Source: JAEWSN01 sp942493335 (GTDB taxonomy: Bacteria > Bacillota > Clostridia > DSM-8532). Taken from it: a DNA stretch of 64,000 bases. The position numbers and the translations under genes are program-made. Positions 25,264 to 34,076 of this stretch are shown here, in pieces. Under the pieces are notes generated by a model. The model searched no databases, had not been told where the DNA came from, and saw only the letters and a program-made list of their open reading frames with translations. The stretch is from assembly GCA_942493335.1 (NCBI GenBank), contig OW818693.1, positions 2,170,001 through 2,234,000 on the forward strand, in the 5' to 3' direction. Within the stretch, counting starts at the first letter, position 1. Every line of letters begins with the position of its first letter.

Positions 25264-25528
25264 AACAAAAATACAACCCGATGACCCGGAAAGTATCCTG
25301 TGGTACGGTCCCAGCGAGGCAAGACCCGGTGCGAGCTTGCCGACAGACCCCAGGAGAAGAGAGCCGATGAGGATTCCCATGAAAAAGCATTGCCGCATAG
25401 GCATGGCGGATTGGGGACGTTTCCCGCGATAAGGGATCAAGCGGTGCTTGGGCGGACTCCTTCCAGGCGCAACAAGAGTGGTACCACGGGCCCCCCGTCT
25501 CTTTCCAGAGACAGGGGGCTTTTTGCAT
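25264..25528 (+). ncRNA. T-box riboswitch leader of argS
   Basis: Stem I shows the AGTA motif (25292-25295), an upper helix TCCTG/CAGGA (25296-25300 with 25351-25355), a distal GGCAAG/CTTGCC hairpin and flanking GATGA K-turn motifs. The T-box itself, AGAGTGGTACCACGG, is at 25475-25489. The terminator is CCCCCGTCTCT (25492-25502) with AGAGACAGGGGG and five T residues. Uncharged tRNA binding should form the antiterminator and allow argS expression. The specifier loop strand reads AGAAGAGAG (25355-25363); AGA (Arg) at 25358-25360 fits the gene, but the canonical GAA register would read GAG. The 505-base gap before argS is filled by promoter and leader. Confidence 0.88.
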
Positions 25529-25552
25529 TCATTCGAATAGAAGGAGGCGCTC

Positions 25553-27406
25553 ATGCAAATCCAGTCGGTCATGGCAGACATACTTTCCCCCATCCTCGGA
25601 CTCGCAGCCGGAAAAATCAAGTCATTGTTCGAAATCCCGCCGAATCCCGAATTCGGCGATCTTTCCCTTCCCTGCTTCACGTTGGCCAGGGAAATGAGAA
25701 AAGCGCCGTCACACATCGCGATGGATTTGGCGGAAACCATCAATACCGCACTTTCCCGCAGGGTTTCGACAAAAGACGGGATCGTTCCGCCCAACCCAAC
25801 CGGCTTGCCGGAAGCAGCTTCAGATGCAGTAGTCCTTCCTATCCTCAATCCGGAAAACTTGCTGCTTCGTGCCGAACCGCTGAACGGGTACCTGAACCTT
25901 TTCTATGACAGGCAAGCGCTTGCTTCCGTCGTCGTTCGCGAAATTCTGGCGTCCGGCGATTCATATGGCTCTTCGGAAGTTGGGAAGGGAAAACGGGTAA
26001 TTGTGGAATTCTCCTCCCCCAACATCGCCAAACCCTTTCATGTCGGGCATCTGTATTCGACTGTTGTCGGCAATTCCCTGGAGCAAATCTACCGGCATCT
26101 TGGATATGAAACTATAAAAATCAACCACCTCGGCGACAGGGGAACCCAGTTTGGCAAGCTCATGGTCGCCTGGCTGCGCTGGGGGGATGAGGACGCCATC
26201 GCCAGGACCCCGATCCGGGAAATGCTGCGGATTTATGTGCAGTTTCACGAAGCGGCCGAACAGGATCCATCCCTGGAAACGGAGGCGAGAAACTGGTTCC
26301 GGAAACTCGAGGATTCCGACCCGGATGCTCTTGCCATGTGGAAGCGCTTCATGCGGTTCAGTCTTGTGGAATTTCAACGAATTTACGGTACGCTGGACAT
26401 TCATTTCGACCTCGTACAGGGCGAAAGTTTTTATCAGGATAAAATGAAGAAAGTGGAGTTACTGTTGCGGGAAAAGGGATTGCTCGTTCCGAGTGATCAG
26501 GCGCAGGTTGTTTTCCTCGAGGACGAAGATATGCCGCCCTGTCTCATCCTGAAATCCGATGGCGCATCCACCTATGCGACGCGTGATTTGGCCGCTGCGC
26601 TTTTCAGGAAAAGGACCTATGGGTTCGACAAATGCCTGTATGTGGTTGGGACTCCGCAGGCGCTCCATTTCCGACAGGTTTTCTCCGTCATGAAACGGGC
26701 GGGCTTGGCATGGGCATCGGACTGCGAACATGTCGGGTTCGGCCTGGTCCGCTTCACGGACCGGAAAATGGCCACGCGGACGGGAGATGTCGTTTTTCTG
26801 GAAGATATGCTGGAGGAGGCGGTTCGCCGCAGTCTGCTGAAGATGGAAGAAAGCCCTGAAGGCGCTTCACGGGAAGAGACCGCGAAGATGGTCGGCATCG
26901 GCTCGGTGATCTATTCCTTCCTGAAGAACGGACGGGATCGGGACATCCTGTTCTCCTGGGAAGACTCGTTGGATTTTGACGGGGATTCCGCTCCCTACAT
27001 CCAATACACCTATGCACGGGCGGCCAGCATCCTGCGGAAACAATCGGAAGGATCGCGCGCTCCCATTGCGGAACCAATCCTCATGCAACCGGCGGCACAA
27101 GCTGGAACGCCTGTCCCTCAGGCCTTGGAAGGCCCGCTTGTGCATGATCTGGAATTCCAGCTGGTAAAGGATCTGGACGGCTTCAAAAAGGCAGTATTGG
27201 AGGCCGCCGACAAAAATGAACCCTGCATGATCGCCCGCCAGACAATTCTTGTCGCCCGAACCTTCAACCGGTTCTACGCCGCCTGCCCGATCCGCACCGC
27301 CGCCGCAGATCACCGTCAATCCCGCATCCTGTTGACTGAATGTGTCTGTCAGGTGCTGAAAACCGGAATGGGCCTTCTCGGTGTTCAGGTACCCGAGGCA
27401 ATGTGA
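25553..27406 (+). CDS. argS: Arginyl-tRNA synthetase
   Basis: 617 residues. EFSSPNIAKPFHVGHL (HVGH at 163-166), INHLGDRGTQFGKLM, GASTYATRDLAAALFR and the KMSKS-like DRKMATRTG are the class I ArgRS landmarks; the last 130 residues form the DALR anticodon-binding domain. It charges tRNA-Arg in the cytoplasm. The N-terminal domain has an extra segment of about 35 residues (around 72-107, VSTKDGIVPP and onwards) that widens the Add-1 domain compared with typical sequences. AGGAGGCG precedes the ATG. Transcription is controlled by the T-box leader. Confidence 0.97.
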   Translation: MQIQSVMADILSPILGLAAGKIKSLFEIPPNPEFGDLSLPCFTLAREMRKAPSHIAMDLAETINTALSRRVSTKDGIVPPNPTGLPEAASDAVVLPILNPENLLLRAEPLNGYLNLFYDRQALASVVVREILASGDSYGSSEVGKGKRVIVEFSSPNIAKPFHVGHLYSTVVGNSLEQIYRHLGYETIKINHLGDRGTQFGKLMVAWLRWGDEDAIARTPIREMLRIYVQFHEAAEQDPSLETEARNWFRKLEDSDPDALAMWKRFMRFSLVEFQRIYGTLDIHFDLVQGESFYQDKMKKVELLLREKGLLVPSDQAQVVFLEDEDMPPCLILKSDGASTYATRDLAAALFRKRTYGFDKCLYVVGTPQALHFRQVFSVMKRAGLAWASDCEHVGFGLVRFTDRKMATRTGDVVFLEDMLEEAVRRSLLKMEESPEGASREETAKMVGIGSVIYSFLKNGRDRDILFSWEDSLDFDGDSAPYIQYTYARAASILRKQSEGSRAPIAEPILMQPAAQAGTPVPQALEGPLVHDLEFQLVKDLDGFKKAVLEAADKNEPCMIARQTILVARTFNRFYAACPIRTAAADHRQSRILLTECVCQVLKTGMGLLGVQVPEAM

Positions 27407-27432
27407 CGGCTGGCAGTCCGTATTCCCAAAAC

Positions 27433-28560
27433 TTACGCCTGTGCTGCGGATGAACCTGGCTGCACATCCGCAGCCTCCGCCCGTTCGGCGGACAGACCGG
27501 CGCATAGGATCATCCGCAACGGGTGCAGTTCCGCTTCGAGCGAAAGCGGCATTTCTCCCTTGCCCAGCAGCGTGTCGACATAGGCATCGAAGTACCGCTT
27601 CCCGGCGCCCGGAATCTCCCCGCGCAGATCAATATCCAGTGGGCCGCAGTCCCTGTCATGAAGGACAAACCGGGTTTTCGTACCTCCGTCTGTCGCCTCC
27701 ACGAAACCTTTCGTTCCGAAGATCCGCAGATGCTCATTCCCCCAGGACCCAAAAGCGGGTGGATTCAGGTAATTCGCAAGGACGCTGGCCACACCGCCTC
27801 CCTCAAGCCGCATCAGAAAGGATGCCGCAGTATGAAGATGCCCGGTTCCGGTGCCAGTTCCGGCTCCGATGCCGGATCCGTTTCCAACCCCGGCCCCGGT
27901 TGCATTGCCATTTCCGACCCGGGTCTGCCTGGCTTCCACTTCGATGATCCGTCGGCAGGCCACATGCTCCACCATCCGGAAGGCATGGATGCCGACCTGG
28001 CGGAGCAATCCGCCATCCATCGCTTCGTCCTGCGGTCTTTGGTTCCCCAGCGGATAGGATTTTTGACAGAAGACCTGAACCACTTCCCCGATTTCACCCT
28101 GCATGACCAGTCTGCGGAGAGAAGACCAGGGTTCCTCGAAAGCGGTCCCCGCCATTTCGTGAAACTCCCTGTGATTTGCAACAGCAGTACGGAGCACCTC
28201 GTCCAGTTCATCCTCGGACAGGGCGCAGGGCTTTTCGGCATAGACATGTTTTCCGGCTTTCAGACAGCGAATCGCATCTGCAGCCTGATCCGCACGACGC
28301 GGAGAGCAGAGGGAAACCAGTTCGACACAGTCATCTGCAAGCATGGCTTCCAGCGAATCGTATTTACGGATTTCATCTGGCGTTCTGTCCTTTGGGGCTA
28401 TACCCGGACTCAGTCCCGGCTGTCCCAACCGTGACCGTTCAAACCCGGAAAATGCAACGAGTTGCGCGCAGGGATGACCCTGCAGCAACGCATGCACCTG
28501 ATGCCCATTCATGCCGTACAGCCCGACACCGATTTTCTGACCGCAACTCTTGGATCCCAT
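27433..28560 (-). CDS. Gfo/Idh/MocA-family oxidoreductase with internal Gly-rich insertion
   Basis: 375 residues. The N-terminal Rossmann fold (IGVGLYGMNGHQVHAL) and CLKAGKHVYAEKPCALSEDELDEVL (the EKP motif) define an NAD(P)-dependent sugar/inositol dehydrogenase-like protein. The substrate is unknown. Around residues 215-245 the chain runs through a Gly/Asn/Thr/Ser low-complexity stretch (VGNGNATGAGVGNGSGIGAG and further) that family members lack; the DNA is a degenerate 6-bp repeat at about 27845-27920. GGGGAGGA lies upstream of the ATG. Convergent with argS, with 27 bases between. Confidence 0.85.
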   Translation of the reverse strand: MGSKSCGQKIGVGLYGMNGHQVHALLQGHPCAQLVAFSGFERSRLGQPGLSPGIAPKDRTPDEIRKYDSLEAMLADDCVELVSLCSPRRADQAADAIRCLKAGKHVYAEKPCALSEDELDEVLRTAVANHREFHEMAGTAFEEPWSSLRRLVMQGEIGEVVQVFCQKSYPLGNQRPQDEAMDGGLLRQVGIHAFRMVEHVACRRIIEVEARQTRVGNGNATGAGVGNGSGIGAGTGTGTGHLHTAASFLMRLEGGGVASVLANYLNPPAFGSWGNEHLRIFGTKGFVEATDGGTKTRFVLHDRDCGPLDIDLRGEIPGAGKRYFDAYVDTLLGKGEMPLSLEAELHPLRMILCAGLSAERAEAADVQPGSSAAQA

Positions 28561-28690
28561 GCCCCGTCCTCCCCGTTATCCGCCATGTATGCGGATTGCA
28601 CGCATGGCGAAGGTGTGGCTTGTGACCATTATAGCCCTGAGAACAGGGACATGCCACCGGCAAACTTTCCATGGAAACAGCCTCTCCCAT

Positions 28691-28718
28691 TTGACAAACA
28701 CGGTTCCCGTCATATACC
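28691..28718 (+). promoter_or_regulatory. Promoter of the UPF0303 gene
   Basis: TTGACA (28691-28696), 16 bases, TATACC (28713-28718), about 50 bases before the start codon. Confidence 0.5.
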
Positions 28719-28769
28719 ATGTATTTGTTTTGTTACTGGTATCATTTTTGAATTTTTGGAGGGTGCATC

Positions 28770-29258
28770 ATGGACGAGAACCAGCGCTATTACGACATCA
28801 TCTCGAAGCAGGAATCCATGCTCCAGTTTACGACCTTCACGGCGGACACGGCGCTGGAGATCGGCCTGAAACTGATTGATCGCGCAAAGAAGGCTGGCTC
28901 CCCGATTGCGATCACCATCATCCGCAACGGCTTCAACCTTTTCCACCATGCGATGGAAGGGACCTCTCCGGACAACGATCTTTGGATCGGGGGCAAGAAC
29001 TACCTCGTGAACCGCTTCCTCAAGAGCAGCCTGTACATGGCCAAGCGCATCCGCGCCGGCCAGACGAGACAGGACGACCAGATCGGCATCTACGTGGCCG
29101 GCGGCGCTTTCCCCATCATCGTGAAGGATGTCGGTGTGGTGGGTACCATCACGGTTTCCGGGCTGCACGAGGACGACGATCACGGCTGGACCGTGGAAAT
29201 CCTCAAGGAAATGCTGAAACAACCGGAATGCCCATCCCTGTCCTTCACACAATCCTGA
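28770..29258 (+). CDS. UPF0303/HbpS-like protein
   Basis: 162 residues. FTTFTADTALEIGLKLIDRAKKAGSPIAITIIRNGFNLFHHAMEGTSPDNDLWIGGK and GIYVAGGAFPIIVKDVGVVGTITVSGL (quoted in parts, about residues 20-135) match the UPF0303 family of the GlcG/HbpS fold. Family members bind haem or sense redox compounds, but the function is not settled. GGAGGG precedes ATG 28770. It stands alone, convergent with the ABC exporter pair, whose gene ends 15 bases away. Confidence 0.82.
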   Translation: MDENQRYYDIISKQESMLQFTTFTADTALEIGLKLIDRAKKAGSPIAITIIRNGFNLFHHAMEGTSPDNDLWIGGKNYLVNRFLKSSLYMAKRIRAGQTRQDDQIGIYVAGGAFPIIVKDVGVVGTITVSGLHEDDDHGWTVEILKEMLKQPECPSLSFTQS

Positions 29259-29272
29259 CGACACGCTGTTCC

Positions 29273-31126
29273 CTACTCGGCGAACTGCACATCATACAGG
29301 TTGAAGTAGAACCCTTTTGCTTCCATCAGGCTCGCGTGCGTGCCGCGCTCGATGATGTCCCCATGGTCGATGACCAGGATCTCATCCGCATCCCGGATGG
29401 TGGAAAGCCGGTGTGCGATGATGAAACTGGTCCTTCCCCTGCGCAGGTGCAGCATGGCCTGCTGCAGCACCATTTCGGTGCGGGTGTCCACACTGCTGGT
29501 GGCTTCGTCCAGAATCAACACCGACGGATCAGCCAGAACGGCGCGGGCGATGGAAAGAAGCTGGCGCTGTCCTTGGGAAAGTCCGCCGCCTGATTCGTCC
29601 AGCACCGTGTCATACCCGTCCGGCAAACGCCGCACATAGGCGTCCGCACCGACCGCCTTCACGGCGGCCTCTACGTCCGCATCCGTGGCCTCCAGCCTGC
29701 CATACCGCACATTCTCCCGGATGGTTCCGGAGAACAGGTGCGTGTCCTGCAGCACCATGCCGAAGGAAGGACGCAGGGAATCGCGTTCCCAATGCCGTAA
29801 ATCACGCCCATCCATATGGATGGCGCCGTTGTTCGGGTCATAGAAGCGGACCAGCAGGTTCACAATGGTGGTCTTTCCCGCGCCGGTCGGACCGACGAGT
29901 GCCACGGTCCTGCCGGGCGGCGCATCCAGCGTCACATCCTTCAAAACCGGTACATCCGGGCGATAGCCGAAGGAAACGTCCTCGAACCTGACGTGTCCCT
30001 GCGGGTCCGTCATCGGAACGGCTTCCGGCAGGTCGGCCGGTTCCGGCGTCTGGTCCATCAGCTCGAATACGCGTTCCGCACTGGCCTGTGCGGACTGGAT
30101 CGTGCTGTACAGGTTCGCAATGTCATTGAGCGGCCGCGAAAACTGGCGTGAATAGTTGATAAAACTCGCGATGACACCCACCGTCACAACCCCGGTGCCG
30201 AAATCCAGTCCGGAAACGACGAGCCAGCCGCCCGCGGTGGCCACAATGACGAATCCGATGTTCGTGAGCACGTTGAGCATGGGCATGACCAGGCCGGACA
30301 TGACCTGGGCCTTGTGTCCCGCCTCTTTCAGCCGGGCGTTGATTTCGTCGAACTGGGCGATGACATGCTCTTCCCGACCGAAGGCCTTCACGACAAGCTG
30401 TCCCGAAAGAATCTCCTCGATGTGCCCGTTCAGTTCCGCCAGGTTCGCCTGTTGGGCGCGGAACTGCTTGCGGGAGCGCTTGGCCACCTGGCCCGAAAAA
30501 ACAAGGGTGATCGGTACGGTAATCATGGCAAGCAGGGTCAGCAAAGGGGAAAGAACCAGCATCATCACGAAGGAACCGACCACCATGAACAGGCTCGAGA
30601 AAAGCTGGGTGGTGGACGAGGACAGCATCGTGCTGACATTGTCGACATCATTGGAAAGGCGGCTCATGATTTCACCGTGCGTGCGGGTATCGAAGAATAC
30701 CAGCGGGAGCCGCTGCACCTTCTCGAACAGCGATTTCCGAATGACCATGACAATACGCTGCACCACGCCTGCAATCCACCATTCCTGCAGCCAGGACAGC
30801 AGGGCGCCGGCGCCATATGCTGCGCCGAGTCCGAGAATGACCTTGTAAAGGAGCGGGAAGTCCACGCCGCCCGCTTCCGACATCGCATCCACACCTCGGC
30901 CGATCAGCCAGGGTCCGATCAGACCAAGCGCGGACCCTACGGTTGCGATCACGAAAACGGAGGCCAGTTTCCACTGTTCCTTGCCGAAAAGTTTCCAGAG
31001 GCGTTTGATGGTACCCCACATGTCCTTCGGCTTCTGCCCGCCGACAAATCTGCCGCCCATGTTGTGCTGGCCCATGGCTCCGGCCTTCAATTCAGGATTG
31101 GCCGGACGTTTGCGGTTCTCCGACAT
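29273..31126 (-). CDS. Heterodimeric ABC exporter subunit, catalytic-site half
   Basis: 617 residues. Six membrane helices (about 55-340) of the type I exporter fold, then an ATPase with Walker A GPTGAGKTT, signature GLSQGQRQLLSIARA (SQGQ instead of SGGQ) and Walker B LILDEATSSVD with the catalytic Glu. It pairs with the next gene: this half supplies the catalytic glutamate, the partner supplies the canonical signature. Such heterodimers export drugs, lipids or peptides. One base separates the two coding regions and GGAGGTGG within the upstream gene serves as ribosome binding site. An N-terminal extension of about 35 residues is polar (GQHNMGGRFVGG). Confidence 0.93.
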   Translation of the reverse strand: MSENRKRPANPELKAGAMGQHNMGGRFVGGQKPKDMWGTIKRLWKLFGKEQWKLASVFVIATVGSALGLIGPWLIGRGVDAMSEAGGVDFPLLYKVILGLGAAYGAGALLSWLQEWWIAGVVQRIVMVIRKSLFEKVQRLPLVFFDTRTHGEIMSRLSNDVDNVSTMLSSSTTQLFSSLFMVVGSFVMMLVLSPLLTLLAMITVPITLVFSGQVAKRSRKQFRAQQANLAELNGHIEEILSGQLVVKAFGREEHVIAQFDEINARLKEAGHKAQVMSGLVMPMLNVLTNIGFVIVATAGGWLVVSGLDFGTGVVTVGVIASFINYSRQFSRPLNDIANLYSTIQSAQASAERVFELMDQTPEPADLPEAVPMTDPQGHVRFEDVSFGYRPDVPVLKDVTLDAPPGRTVALVGPTGAGKTTIVNLLVRFYDPNNGAIHMDGRDLRHWERDSLRPSFGMVLQDTHLFSGTIRENVRYGRLEATDADVEAAVKAVGADAYVRRLPDGYDTVLDESGGGLSQGQRQLLSIARAVLADPSVLILDEATSSVDTRTEMVLQQAMLHLRRGRTSFIIAHRLSTIRDADEILVIDHGDIIERGTHASLMEAKGFYFNLYDVQFAE

Positions 31127-31127
31127 C

Positions 31128-32873
31128 TCAGACCACCTCCTTGCCGGTTTGGTCGAGGCCCATCTGCGAGCGGTAAATATCCCGGTATACCGCGCAATCC
31201 GCCAGCAGTTGCTGATGGGTGCCCGAACCGACCAGACGCCCGTCGTCCAGGACGAGGATGCGATCCGCGCCCATGACGGAATGGATGCGCTGGGCGATGA
31301 GGAATACGGTCAGATCCTTTGCATGCTCCCGCAGCCGGTTTCGAATCCGGGCTTCGGTTCCCATGTCGATGGCACTGGTGCTGTCGTCGAGTACAAGGAC
31401 CGGTGAACCGCACAGCAGGGCGCGGGCGATGCTCAGACGCTGTTTCTGCCCGCCTGAAAGATTCACGCCACCCTGGCCGATCCAGGTTTCATATCCGTCC
31501 GGCAGCTTGGGGATGAATTCATCGGCGCAGGAGACCCGGACGGCCGCTTCCAGTTCCGCATCCGTCGCCTCCGGTTTTCCCCAGCACAGGTTTTCGCGGA
31601 TCGTCCCTGTAAACAGGACTGCCTGCTGGGGAACCATGGCGATACGGTGACGGAGTTCAGGGAGATCGAAATCCCGCACGTCCTTCCCATCCACCAGAAC
31701 GGAGCCGGAAGTAACGTCGTAAAAACGCGAAAACAAGTTGACCAACGAGGATTTTCCGGAACCCGTGGACCCGATGAGCGCAACCGTCTGCCCGGATTCC
31801 ACCCGGAAGGAAATGTCCTTCAGGACAGGCACGGTCTGACCGCTCCAGGCGAAAGATACTTCCCGCATCTCCAGAGTTCCCTGTTTTGACGGCGTTGACG
31901 GATTCTCCGCCAACGGCATGCCATCTTCGAGCTCAAAGACCTGTCCGATGCGGTCCGCAGAGGTTTTCGCACGTACCCCCGCCGTAAAGAGCCAGGACAC
32001 CATCATCATGGATTGCAGGATCTGCAGGGCGTAATTGATGAATGCGATGATGTCGCCCACGAGCATGTTTCCGGATGAGATGCGGACGCCGCCGCGCCAG
32101 AGAATCAAGAGGATGCTTCCGTTCATGATGATCAGCATCAGCGGCTGGATGGTGGCCATGGCCCGGGCGGCCTTCACTCCAAGATCCGTCAGGTTGCGAT
32201 TAGCCGTATCGAATTTCGCCTGTTCGTAGTCATAGCGGTTGAAAACCTTCACGACCCGGACACCCGAAAGGAATTCGCGCATGACACCGTTCACCTTGTC
32301 GATGGCGCCCTGTACCTTCTGGAAGAGCGGCAAGCCGCGACGGATGCGGAGGGCGATCAGAAAGGCGAGCAGCGGGATGACGGCCACAAGAATCAAGGCG
32401 AGGCCAGGATTCAGAATGAAGGCCATGATGATGCTGCCGACGAGCAGCAAGGGAGCGCGGATGAAAATGCGTGTGAGCATGAACGAAAAGTTCTGCACCT
32501 GCATGACATCGTTCGTGAGGCGGGTAATCATGGATGAGGGGCCGAATTTCTGAATGGCCGCCATGGACAGCCGCTGGGTTTTGCGAAACAGATCCGCGCG
32601 GATTTTCGTGCCAAGTTCCTGCGATACCTTTGTCGACAACCAGTTGCGCGAGAGCCCCATGACAGCGCCGAAGAGAGCGAGAGACAGCATGATGCCGCCC
32701 GTTCGCAGGATATAAGGCGTATCGCCGTTCGTGATGCCGACATTCACAATGGCGGCCATCAGGGTGGGCAGACTGAGATCGACGAGCACTTCCACGAGCA
32801 GGGCCATCCATGCGGGAATGGCCATTTTCAGATAAGCCGGCATGTACCGGCCCAGCCATCGGAATGATTTCAT
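31128..32873 (-). CDS. Heterodimeric ABC exporter subunit, degenerate-site half
   Basis: 581 residues. Six membrane helices and an ATPase with Walker A GSTGSGKSS, canonical signature NLSGGQKQRLSIARAL and Walker B LVLDDSTSAID, where Asp replaces the catalytic Glu. This is the expected asymmetry of heterodimeric exporters (BmrCD/TmrAB type): one composite ATP site is degenerate. It is first in the two-gene operon. The start is supported by family length; TTTCGAGTAGG-type upstream sequence is weak for a ribosome binding site. Confidence 0.93.
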   Translation of the reverse strand: MKSFRWLGRYMPAYLKMAIPAWMALLVEVLVDLSLPTLMAAIVNVGITNGDTPYILRTGGIMLSLALFGAVMGLSRNWLSTKVSQELGTKIRADLFRKTQRLSMAAIQKFGPSSMITRLTNDVMQVQNFSFMLTRIFIRAPLLLVGSIIMAFILNPGLALILVAVIPLLAFLIALRIRRGLPLFQKVQGAIDKVNGVMREFLSGVRVVKVFNRYDYEQAKFDTANRNLTDLGVKAARAMATIQPLMLIIMNGSILLILWRGGVRISSGNMLVGDIIAFINYALQILQSMMMVSWLFTAGVRAKTSADRIGQVFELEDGMPLAENPSTPSKQGTLEMREVSFAWSGQTVPVLKDISFRVESGQTVALIGSTGSGKSSLVNLFSRFYDVTSGSVLVDGKDVRDFDLPELRHRIAMVPQQAVLFTGTIRENLCWGKPEATDAELEAAVRVSCADEFIPKLPDGYETWIGQGGVNLSGGQKQRLSIARALLCGSPVLVLDDSTSAIDMGTEARIRNRLREHAKDLTVFLIAQRIHSVMGADRILVLDDGRLVGSGTHQQLLADCAVYRDIYRSQMGLDQTGKEVV

Positions 32874-32966
32874 GCGGTTGTCTCCTGTGCTGCTTTCGAG
32901 TAGGTTCCTGTTTTTTCTGTTTCATGCAGGTAATTTGCTTTGGGTGACGGTTCCCGATTTCCCCTT

Positions 32967-32984
32967 GGTATTCGATCGGATACC
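32967..32984. promoter_or_regulatory. Small inverted repeat upstream of the ABC exporter operon
   Basis: GGTAT (32967-32971), 8 bases, ATACC (32980-32984), about 95 bases upstream of the exporter start. A possible operator; weak evidence. Confidence 0.25.
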
Positions 32985-33017
32985 GATAGCATCATAACAT
33001 ATCCGTGTTGATTCGCG

Positions 33018-33935
33018 TTAGAAAATACGCTTCCCCAGCATCGAGCAGATGAGGGCAACCGCCAGCTCCCCGGTCCGGTTCGCCATATCAAGAATCGGAT
33101 TGAGCTCGACCATGTCGAGGGTTCGCAGCTTCGGACTCCGGGAGATCATCTCGGCAGCCAGATGGGCTTCCCGATAGGTCAGCCCGCCCCGAACCGGTGT
33201 TCCGACGCCCGGTGCTTCGGACGGAGTCACAACATCAATGTCAAAGCTGGCATGAAGGGCTTCGGTTCCATCCTCCACAACTGCAAGCGCATCCCGCATG
33301 ACCTGCTGCATGCCGTTCCTGTCAATGTCCTCCATGGTGAACACCGTCACGCCGTATTGCCGCAGCAGATGCACTTCCCCAGGATCCAGATCGCGCGCCC
33401 CCACGATGGCGATATGGCGCGGGTCGATGAAAGCTGTCTTTTCGGGGCGAATCGCGGCCAGTTCGGGCACACAGGCTCCGATTGCCGCGGCCAGCGACAT
33501 GCCGTGCAGATTTCCGCTCGTTGTCGTTTCCTCGGTGTTGAAATCGCCATGGGCATCCATCCAGAGAACGCCGGTTTTCCCGAACACCTGCTGCGTGCCG
33601 AAAATGGATCCGGTTGCAATGCTGTGATCACCGCCGAGTACGACAGGCCGATGTCCCGCCTCCAGACTGGATGCGACGGCTTTCATGAGACGGCGGTCGA
33701 TCTCCGCAATGGCCTGCACGTAACGCGCCTTTGGATTTCCTTCTTCCGGCTCCACGACTGGAACCTCGACATTGCCGAGATCCCGGCAGTCCAACCCCAT
33801 TCCGAGAATCGCATCAATCAGACCGGAGTAACGGATGGCCGCCGGGCCCATGTCAACGCCCCGCCTGGAAGCACCCAGATCGACAGGTACGCCAATCACG
33901 TCAACCATTCCAGATGTCGCCGATTTCCGCAACAT
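33018..33935 (-). CDS. rocF: Arginase
   Basis: 305 residues. The ureohydrolase metal motifs GGDHSIATG, WMDAHGDFNT and ASFDIDVVTPSEAPGVGTPV, plus MVELNPILD near the end, are characteristic of arginase with a Mn pair. It hydrolyses arginine to ornithine and urea. Start at 33935 with GGGAGGA six bases upstream; the longer open frame to 34739 is antisense to the next gene. Divergent from the LOR/SDH-type gene at 34077, which is proposed to use ornithine: together they would give arginine to ornithine to proline. Confidence 0.92.
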   Translation of the reverse strand: MLRKSATSGMVDVIGVPVDLGASRRGVDMGPAAIRYSGLIDAILGMGLDCRDLGNVEVPVVEPEEGNPKARYVQAIAEIDRRLMKAVASSLEAGHRPVVLGGDHSIATGSIFGTQQVFGKTGVLWMDAHGDFNTEETTTSGNLHGMSLAAAIGACVPELAAIRPEKTAFIDPRHIAIVGARDLDPGEVHLLRQYGVTVFTMEDIDRNGMQQVMRDALAVVEDGTEALHASFDIDVVTPSEAPGVGTPVRGGLTYREAHLAAEMISRSPKLRTLDMVELNPILDMANRTGELAVALICSMLGKRIF

Positions 33936-33990
33936 GCATATCCTCCCGCGCGATCCAATCCGAACCGCGGCTTTCAGCTTCAACCGCATC

Positions 33991-34019
33991 ATTATACCAT
34001 CGGCCCACGCTTCATGATA
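33991..34019 (-). promoter_or_regulatory. Possible promoter of the arginase gene
   Basis: On the minus strand TATAAT (33991-33996) is a perfect -10 box 55 bases upstream of the start codon; the -35 position (TATCAT, 34014-34019, 17-base spacing) is poor. Confidence 0.35.
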
Positions 34020-34076
34020 TGCTTGTACAAACCCCTTCCAACCGAGAGAAATCCCCAACGAGAGGGAGGATCCACC

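Noticed and set aside
33162..34076. Upstream in-frame extension (to 33162) of the LOR/SDH-type gene
   Set aside because: The extension is antisense to arginase and lacks family similarity; GAGGGAGGA before 34077 sets the start.
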